NCBI GenBank assembly: GCA_001899065.1
Contig: MKUZ01000019.1
Coordinates: forward strand, 1 to 64,000
DNA: 64,000 nt
DNA from: Devosia sp. 66-22
Lineage (GTDB): Bacteria; Pseudomonadota; Alphaproteobacteria; Rhizobiales; Devosiaceae
Direction: 5' to 3'
In this document: positions 59,156 to 64,000 of the stretch, piece by piece
Position numbering within the stretch: the first letter of the stretch is position 1
Layout: the number at the start of each line of letters is the position of its first letter
Program-made: the position numbers and the translations under genes
The notes under the pieces: model-generated
Databases searched by the model: none
The model's input: only the letters and a program-made list of their open reading frames with translations
What the model was told of the DNA's origin: nothing

Positions 59156-59680
59156 ATGGCCCGCATCGTCGGATACATCGCCGCCAGCCTCGACGGCTTC
59201 ATCGCCGACGAGAACGAGGGGCTCGACTGGCTCTACAAGGCCGAAGCGGAGCTGGGCGAGCACCATTACGACAGGTTCATCGAGGGCATCCGCACGATCG
59301 TGATGGGCCGCTCGACCTATGACTGGCTGGCGCGCTCGGGCATGGACTGGCCCTATGGCAGGCAGCGGGTGCTGGTGGTGACGAGCCGCCCGATCGAAAA
59401 CCCGGTGGGAGCGCTCGAAACCCGGTCGGACATCGACGCGCTGATCGCCGAACTGCGCGGACTCAGCGATGGCGACGTGTGGATGCTGGGCGGCGGCACG
59501 CTGCAGATGGCGTTCATCGAGCGCGACGCCCTCGACGAGATCGAAGTGTATCTCGCCTCGGCGATCATCGGCGGCGGCTCTCCCCTGTTCCCGCCGACCG
59601 GGCACAAGGCGACGCTCCGGCTGCTGAGCGCGAAGTCGCTGGGCCCGGGGATGGCGCGGCTGCACTACAGCTTCAGGTGA
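59156..59680 (+). CDS. Dihydrofolate-reductase-fold (RibD C-terminal) protein
   Basis: The 174-residue protein is of the RibD C-terminal type: MARIVGYIAASLDGFIADEN, IRTIVMGRSTYDWL, VTSRPIENPVGA, VWMLGGGTLQMAFIE, and IGGGSPLFPPTG. Such stand-alone proteins are NADPH-dependent reductases of unknown substrate, not true FolA. ATG follows AAGGAG. It is divergent from the ARMT1-like gene. Confidence 0.85.
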   Translation: MARIVGYIAASLDGFIADENEGLDWLYKAEAELGEHHYDRFIEGIRTIVMGRSTYDWLARSGMDWPYGRQRVLVVTSRPIENPVGALETRSDIDALIAELRGLSDGDVWMLGGGTLQMAFIERDALDEIEVYLASAIIGGGSPLFPPTGHKATLRLLSAKSLGPGMARLHYSFR

Positions 59681-59692
59681 ACCGCCGCGCCG

Positions 59693-60262
59693 CTACCCGC
59701 TCCTGCGCAGATGCGCGAGAAGAACGGCGCCCCGCGGCGACAGGCGGTAGCCGATCTCGAGGCTCTCGGTGAGACCGAGCGCCTTGAGCTTGCGGACGCG
59801 CACCTTGAACGGCAACTGCTCCATGCCCATCCGCTTGGCGAGGCTGGCGGCGCGTTTCTCCGGGAATTCCTCGATCAGCGACAGGGTCCTGAGCGTCCAG
59901 GGCTCGGCGCCGTCCATCCGGGCGAGCTTTTTTGCGAGGGCCGCCAGTTCGGCCGCGTCGGGCAGCACCTCGCGGAGGGCGAGCCGCGGGTCCTCGCCGG
60001 CATAGTGCATCCGGACGCGATAGAGCTGCCCCTCCGGCGCCAGGTAGGATTCGAGCTCGGCGACCGTGCCGATGCCGGCGCGGCGCAGATCGTCGGCCGA
60101 CACATCAGCCAGCTCGATCGCCTCGACCGCGTCGATCGCCAGCACGCCCAGTTCGCTCGTCAGCGTACCGCCGGTCTTGACCGTCGGGCGGGTCCAGCGC
60201 CGGAATTGCGTGTCGACGGCACCGGCCTTGATGGCAGCGATGGTTTCGGGGCGGATCAGCAT
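59693..60262 (-). CDS. ASCH-like protein with C-terminal helical domain
   Basis: The 189-residue protein has an N-terminal ASCH/PUA-like part: QFRRWTRPTVKTGGTLTSELG, AIELADVSADDLRRAGIG, then LYRVRMHYAGEDPR. A C-terminal winged-helix-like part follows (RTLSLIEEFPEKRAASLAKR, VRVRKLKALGLTES). The N-terminal half is paralogous to the protein at 63700. It is the last of three genes with 4-base overlaps (61793 membrane protein, Ogt, this), so it is co-expressed with a DNA repair enzyme. Nucleic-acid binding is inferred only. Confidence 0.7.
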   Translation of the reverse strand: MLIRPETIAAIKAGAVDTQFRRWTRPTVKTGGTLTSELGVLAIDAVEAIELADVSADDLRRAGIGTVAELESYLAPEGQLYRVRMHYAGEDPRLALREVLPDAAELAALAKKLARMDGAEPWTLRTLSLIEEFPEKRAASLAKRMGMEQLPFKVRVRKLKALGLTESLEIGYRLSPRGAVLLAHLRRSG

Positions 60263-60795
60263 CAGAAGCCGAAGGCGTATTGGCCGGTCGGGCTCGCGGC
60301 ATGCTCGAGGGCCAGCATACGCATCTTTGCGGTGACTCCGCCGGGCGATGAGAACCCGCCGGTCTTGCCGTCGGCGCCCAGCACGCGGTGGCACGGGATG
60401 ACGAGCGGAATGGGATTGGCGCCCATCGCCTGCCCGATCGCGCGAGACAGTGCCACATCCCCCAGCGTGCGGGCGATGGCGCCGTAAGTGGTGGTTTCGC
60501 CGTAGCCGATCTTGAGCAGTTCGGCGTAGGCCTGCCGGTTGAAGTCAGGAATGCCGCCCAGGTCGAGCGGCACATCGGTGAAGTCCTCGCGCGCGCCCTC
60601 GGCATAGTGCCGGATACGCTCGGGCAGCCCGGCGATGGTGCCGTCGGGAAAGCCGGGCTCGGCGGGATCGCGCGAAATCCACAGCTCGGTATGGGCGCGG
60701 TCGCGGCCCGGCAGCGCCACGCGCGCCAGCCCCTGGTCGGTCCAGGCGAGGCCGAACGTGCCGATCTCGGTTTCGACCAGGGCGTAGCGCATCAC
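60262..60795 (-). CDS. ogt: Methylated-DNA--protein-cysteine methyltransferase
   Basis: The 177-residue protein removes alkyl groups from O6-alkylguanine. The active-site motif is IPCHRVLG, with the acceptor Cys, and the helix-turn-helix part is TTTYGAIARTLGDVALSRAIG. It lacks the Ada N-terminal domain. A GFSSPGGVTAKMRMLALEHA segment completes the family pattern. The start overlaps the stop of the membrane protein gene before it, and its stop overlaps the start of the ASCH-like gene. Confidence 0.92.
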   Translation of the reverse strand: MMRYALVETEIGTFGLAWTDQGLARVALPGRDRAHTELWISRDPAEPGFPDGTIAGLPERIRHYAEGAREDFTDVPLDLGGIPDFNRQAYAELLKIGYGETTTYGAIARTLGDVALSRAIGQAMGANPIPLVIPCHRVLGADGKTGGFSSPGGVTAKMRMLALEHAASPTGQYAFGF

Positions 60796-61793
60796 GCGAC
60801 CGGCCCCCCGGGGGCGGTGAAGCCGGCCGATTGCGGCGGCGGGCGGCCGCCAGCCCAGTTGGCGGCGCGCTCCTTGAGGTCGCGGAACTTGCGGCTCACC
60901 TGGCCGATGCGGTCGTTCCAGGCGGGATCGGGCGTCTGGCCCTCGATGACGCGGAAATAGACGTCCATCATGGCGGCGATGGCGAAGGGCTCGATCAGCG
61001 CCGCCTTGACCGCCCAGGCAAACAGCAGCGCGAACACGAAGCCGCCGGCGCCCCAGGCATTGGGGATGAACCAGACCAGCGCGGCGGCCGGCGCTAGCAT
61101 GAGGAGGAACACCACGAAGGCAAGGGCATAGGTAATGACGGTGAGCCAGGCGGCGTTCTTGAGCAGCACCTTGTAGTTCTGCGCGTAGTAGACCACCGCG
61201 GTCTCGGCCCCCGCCCAGGGGTTCGCCGCGCGGGTGCGGAACAGATAGCCCAGGATCACTTCGTCCATCAGCCCCACCGCGATGCGGAGGAAGGCACGGG
61301 CGATGCCCACAACGTTCTGCAACCCCGGGATCGGCAGCAGCGCCGTCAGCCCCTGCAGCAGGCCAAGGATGCCTGCGAGCACGGCCTTGACGATCTGGTC
61401 GACCGCGAACAGGACGTTGGTTTCGGCGAAGCGTTCGCGCACCAGCCCTTGCGCGTAGCCGATTTGCGTCTGGCCCTGCGGGATGGGACGGCCGTCGAGC
61501 AGTTCGACGAGCACGGCGATGTGCCCGGCCTTGACCAGGTAGAGGACGTATTCGCGCAGGAAGAAGATCGCGCCGGCGACGAGGCCGAAACCGATGACGC
61601 CGCCCCAGGCGGTGCTGCCGGCCTGGAACTCGGTGTCACCGAAGGCGCCAATGCCCCAGCCCACCCCCGCCCCGACGCCCGTGACGATGACGAAGGTCGC
61701 GGCGACAGCGAAGTAGACGACCACACGAAAGGCAATGAAGGGGAGCGTCTGGCCCATGAGGCCAAGCGTACGGCCGATGGAAAAGTCCCACAT
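60792..61793 (-). CDS. Multi-pass membrane protein of unknown function
   Basis: The 333-residue protein has about six membrane segments, for example IAFRVVVYFAVAATFVIVTG, GVIGFGLVAGAIFFLREYV, and LTVITYALAFVVFLLMLAPA. The C-terminal tail is hydrophilic and carries NDRIGQVSRKFRDLKERAAN. No transporter or enzyme motif is recognised. It is the first gene of a unit with ogt and the ASCH-like gene. Confidence 0.7.
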   Translation of the reverse strand: MWDFSIGRTLGLMGQTLPFIAFRVVVYFAVAATFVIVTGVGAGVGWGIGAFGDTEFQAGSTAWGGVIGFGLVAGAIFFLREYVLYLVKAGHIAVLVELLDGRPIPQGQTQIGYAQGLVRERFAETNVLFAVDQIVKAVLAGILGLLQGLTALLPIPGLQNVVGIARAFLRIAVGLMDEVILGYLFRTRAANPWAGAETAVVYYAQNYKVLLKNAAWLTVITYALAFVVFLLMLAPAAALVWFIPNAWGAGGFVFALLFAWAVKAALIEPFAIAAMMDVYFRVIEGQTPDPAWNDRIGQVSRKFRDLKERAANWAGGRPPPQSAGFTAPGGPVA

Positions 61794-61864
61794 GCGAACC
61801 TCGTCGCGTCACGTCCCGGCGCCCCAAATCTAGGCCGACTCCGCCCCGCGCGGCAATCGTGGGA

Positions 61865-62215
61865 CTACATGAAGATCACAGCCACCAGCGCGATCAGCGC
61901 CGGGACGGTCTGGATCATCAGGATGCGGGGGCTCGCAGTGGCGGCGCCGAAGGCTCCGGCGACCGCGACGCAGAGCAGGAAGAAGATCTTGACCGGGTCC
62001 CCCGCCTCGCCCAGCCAGATGCCCCAGATCAGGCCGGCGGCGAGGAAGCCGTTGTAGAGGCCCTGATTGGCCGCCAGCACCTTGGTGGACTTGCTGAACT
62101 CGGGCGTCATGCCAAATGCCTTGCGGCCGCGCTCGGTGTCCCACAGGACCATTTCGAGCACGACGATGTAGACGTGGATTGCGGCGACGATGCCGGTGAG
62201 GACGCTGCCAATCAT
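61865..62215 (-). CDS. DUF1304 membrane protein
   Basis: The 116-residue protein matches DUF1304: VLTGIVAAIHVYIVVLEMVL, ANQGLYNGFLAAGLIWG, and two further hydrophobic stretches ending PALIALVAVIFM. Four membrane segments are expected. Function unknown. ATG 62215 is chosen as the family-like start. A terminator at 62247-62271 separates it from the MerR gene upstream. Confidence 0.85.
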   Translation of the reverse strand: MIGSVLTGIVAAIHVYIVVLEMVLWDTERGRKAFGMTPEFSKSTKVLAANQGLYNGFLAAGLIWGIWLGEAGDPVKIFFLLCVAVAGAFGAATASPRILMIQTVPALIALVAVIFM

Positions 62216-62246
62216 GCCGCCAGCATCGCCCAAATCGCGGCAGACG

Positions 62247-62271
62247 AAAAGGCCGCCCAACTGGGGCGGCC
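62247..62271 (-). terminator. Rho-independent terminator after the MerR gene
   Basis: On the minus strand, an eight-pair GC stem (62271-62264 with 62258-62251) and a five-base loop are followed by four T residues (62250-62247). It lies between the MerR stop at 62387 and the DUF1304 start at 62215. Confidence 0.8.
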
Positions 62272-62386
62272 CTTCGCTGCGGGCTGCGCGTGAGAACAGG
62301 CCGCACGCCGAGGGTGTCGTTGCGTCCTCGGTATCATCCCAACGGCCCGCGGCGGCCGAGGTTCCGAGAAAGTGCAGCGAGCGCCA

Positions 62387-63160
62387 CTACGCCGCGAGGC
62401 GCCTGGCGTAAGCCTTCATCGCCTCAGCATGATACTCCGAGAAGCCCTCGCCCAGCGCTTCGTAGCGCGAGACGAAGTCGGGGTGGCTCAGATGCAGATC
62501 GGCCAGGCCCGCAAAGGCGTCGGGCGGGCACGGCCGGTTCCACATCGCCGACACCCAGTCGCGGAAGCGGCCCAGCAGCGGGTCGAGTGCCGTGCTGTCG
62601 GCTGGAACGCCATTTCGCATGGCATCGGCCCAGGCCGTCTCGAGCTCCTTGAGGTCGGTATTGAGCTGGTCCTTCTCGGCCTGGCTCAGACTCTCGTATT
62701 TCCGTTTGCTGGTCTCGATGTGCCGGGGCATGTCGCCACCATATTTCTTGACCAGCCATGCTTCGTACTCGGCCTGCTTTTCGGCCGAGATACCCTTGTA
62801 CAGTTCCGCGTTTCGCATCGCGCTCTCTCCGTTCAGATCGGCGATCGTGCGGTCGATCGTCCGGACCAGTTGGGCGTAGCGCTTCGCTTCGGCCGCGAGC
62901 TTGTCGCGCTGCAGGCGCAGCGCCTCCAGCTGGTCGAACCGCGGGTCATCGAGGATGGCCCTTATGTCGCCCAGCGGGATGTCGAGCTCGCGGTGGAGCA
63001 GGATCTGCTGCAGGCGCAGCAGTTCGTCCCGTCCATAGTAGCGATAGCCGTTACGTCCTGTTGACGCGGGCTTGAGAAGGCCGATTTCGTCATAGTGATG
63101 CAGCGCCCGGACCGATACGCCCGAAATCTTCGCCACCTGTTTGACCGTCAGCATCTTCAT
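62387..63160 (-). CDS. TipA-type MerR regulator
   Basis: The 257-residue regulator has a MerR DNA-binding domain (LTVKQVAKISGVSVRALHHYDEIGLLKPA, RNGYRYYGRDEL in two pieces). A coiled-coil dimer helix follows (RLQRDKLAAEAKRYAQLVR). A TipAS-like antibiotic-sensing domain then carries PDFVSRYEALGEGFSEYHAEAMKAYA near its end. Such proteins bind thiopeptide-like or other drugs and activate promoters with a long spacer. Its own promoter (63186-63216) has exactly that form, so it is probably autoregulated. Confidence 0.9.
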   Translation of the reverse strand: MKMLTVKQVAKISGVSVRALHHYDEIGLLKPASTGRNGYRYYGRDELLRLQQILLHRELDIPLGDIRAILDDPRFDQLEALRLQRDKLAAEAKRYAQLVRTIDRTIADLNGESAMRNAELYKGISAEKQAEYEAWLVKKYGGDMPRHIETSKRKYESLSQAEKDQLNTDLKELETAWADAMRNGVPADSTALDPLLGRFRDWVSAMWNRPCPPDAFAGLADLHLSHPDFVSRYEALGEGFSEYHAEAMKAYARRLAA

Positions 63161-63185
63161 TCGTCCTGCGCCTCCGCCGGACGAT

Positions 63186-63216
63186 CAGATAGTCCCTCAC
63201 GCTGCGTGAGGGTCAA
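63186..63216 (-). promoter_or_regulatory. MerR-type promoter with 19-bp spacer and dyad
   Basis: On the minus strand, TTGACC (63216-63211) and TATCTG (63191-63186) are separated by 19 bases, the long spacer typical of MerR-activated promoters. Between them is a perfect dyad, CCCTCACGC and GCGTGAGGG around one base (63194-63212). The MerR gene starts 26 bases downstream at 63160. Confidence 0.8.
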
Positions 63217-63220
63217 CAGC

Positions 63221-63691
63221 TCATCTGCACGATTTCAGCACGGCGGCGATCGCCTTGCTCGAGCCTTCGAGAGTGAACTCCTGGACCGGCCACGGGCCGC
63301 TCGGCGCATCGACGGCCACGCTGTCCTCGGTGCGCAGGAAGCCCACAATCAGCGAGTCGGTGGGGAAGTAGGCGGCGTACATGCCGTCCATGTCCTCGTA
63401 CTGCATATCGAGCGAGAGGATGTCGTCGCCAAAATCGAAGGTGAAGCTGACCGGCGTGTCGATGATCGGATCGGGGGCACCTTCGGGCGCCGCGCCCTGC
63501 CCGTAGCGCAGCACCAGCTCGTCGCCGCACATCATGCGCAACTCGGGCGGCACGTCGCCGCCCTGCGCGCCGAACACCCAGGCCATCATGACGGAGCCGC
63601 CTTCATCCTCCTGCATGCCGGATTCCCATCCGGCGCCGAGGGCAGTCGAGGCGATGAGCGCGAAAGGCACGGCAAGGAGCAGGCGACGCAT
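63221..63691 (-). CDS. Exported acidic protein of unknown function
   Basis: The 156-residue protein has a signal peptide (MRRLLLAVPFALIASTALG-A). The mature part is acidic and beta-rich: GGSVMMAWVFGAQGG, DTPVSFTFDFGDDILSLDMQ, and a C-terminal Cys (VLKSCR). One more Cys (MMCGDEL) could pair with it. The protein is probably periplasmic. Function is not recognised. It ends just before the MerR promoter, so it may lie near it only by chance. ATG 63691 is used; an ATG four codons upstream is possible. Confidence 0.65.
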   Translation of the reverse strand: MRRLLLAVPFALIASTALGAGWESGMQEDEGGSVMMAWVFGAQGGDVPPELRMMCGDELVLRYGQGAAPEGAPDPIIDTPVSFTFDFGDDILSLDMQYEDMDGMYAAYFPTDSLIVGFLRTEDSVAVDAPSGPWPVQEFTLEGSSKAIAAVLKSCR

Positions 63692-63699
63692 GGCGGTCC

Positions 63700-63993
63700 T
63701 CACGATTGTGGTGCTGGCCCAAGATAGCTCACTTCAATGCGGTGGAAGAGTGGCCCCTGCTTCATCGTGTCGAGCCAGCGCCGGAAGTCGGCGACATCGC
63801 CGAATCCCGCCCTCCTGGCGTCGGCGGCGGTGACATCGTCGGGCGACATTTCGGTGATGCTGCCGATCCGGAGCAGGCCGATCCTGGTCTTGAGCGTGCC
63901 GCCGGCCTTCACCGACGGGCGTGTCCAGCGCCGGAACTGCAGCGTGATCTCCCCGCGCTTGATGGCTTCCAGCACTTCGAGCTTGAGCAGCAT
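63700..63993 (-). CDS. Short ASCH-like protein, paralogue of 59693
   Basis: The 97-residue protein is related to the N-terminal half of the protein at 59693. Shared segments are AIKRGEITLQFRRWTRPSVK, GGTLKTRIGLLRI, VTAADARRAGFGDV and FHRIEVSYLG. It ends where the longer paralogue goes on into its helical domain. It lies 8 bases before the exported protein gene and could be co-transcribed. No catalytic motif is seen; a single-domain ASCH/PUA-like nucleic-acid binder is an inference. ATG 63993 is used. Confidence 0.7.
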   Translation of the reverse strand: MLLKLEVLEAIKRGEITLQFRRWTRPSVKAGGTLKTRIGLLRIGSITEMSPDDVTAADARRAGFGDVADFRRWLDTMKQGPLFHRIEVSYLGPAPQS

Positions 63994-64000
63994 CGGCCCC

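Overview
The window is GC-rich DNA from an alphaproteobacterium. A Devosia-like member of the Hyphomicrobiales fits best. Indicators are full CtrA boxes (TTAA-N7-TTAA), a DUF3126 gene beside cysE, a bacterial transglutaminase-like cysteine peptidase, a zf-CHCC protein, and a NifU-like scaffold gene divergent from folE. The genus is an inference from gene content, because no 16S or marker phylogeny is available here.

Positions 1-15222 are the right-hand part of a prophage that ends at the 3' end of a tRNA-Thr(TGT) gene, a likely attachment site. Visible parts are: a truncated superfamily-2 helicase and a Toprim primase; a nucleotidyltransferase; a ribbon-helix-helix protein; a block of virion/ejection proteins including an M15-like peptidoglycan hydrolase; a translationally coupled three-gene cassette of unknown function; a fibre-like protein; a lipoprotein; a leftward early-type operon (hypotheticals, a Tat-signal protein, a 44-residue protein, HNH nuclease); a divergent XRE regulator with a palindromic operator; and a secreted thermonuclease-like protein. 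A near-consensus chromosomal parS site sits in the prophage's largest intergenic gap. Integrase, terminase, portal and capsid genes are not visible.

Positions 15296-26100 are chromosomal: a GAF-GGDEF cyclase, NAD kinase, a CBM9-like protein, a rifampicin-monooxygenase-like flavoprotein, DUF2336, a lytic transglycosylase with an upstream CtrA box, a nitroreductase, a class III cyclase interrupted by an in-frame TGA, and a PilZ protein.

Positions 26100-33930 form a stress and detoxification island. An ECF42-type sigma factor is preceded by three YCII/DGPF proteins in one leftward operon with a candidate ECF42 promoter. Back to back with it is an ArsR operon carrying three SRPBCC proteins, two alpha/beta hydrolases and a DUF1905/YdeI protein.

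Positions 33930-43100 hold a chemoreceptor remnant, a secreted GH31 glycosidase, thrS, yidD, an Fe-S scaffold, folE, a VOC protein and two AraC regulators. One AraC gene is broken by a TAG at a conserved Gln codon.

Positions 43100-53620 carry hisI, slyX, rhomboid, PAS, tandem-PilZ, cysteine peptidase, FecR-domain, YbjQ, DUF3126, cysE, hydrolase, zf-CHCC and monooxygenase genes, with further CtrA boxes. Positions 53620-64000 carry a Tet-type MFS pump, a gluconate set (gnd, SDR, gluconokinase), an ARMT1-like DUF89 protein, Ogt, two paralogous ASCH-like proteins and a TipA-type MerR regulator with a textbook 19-bp-spacer promoter.
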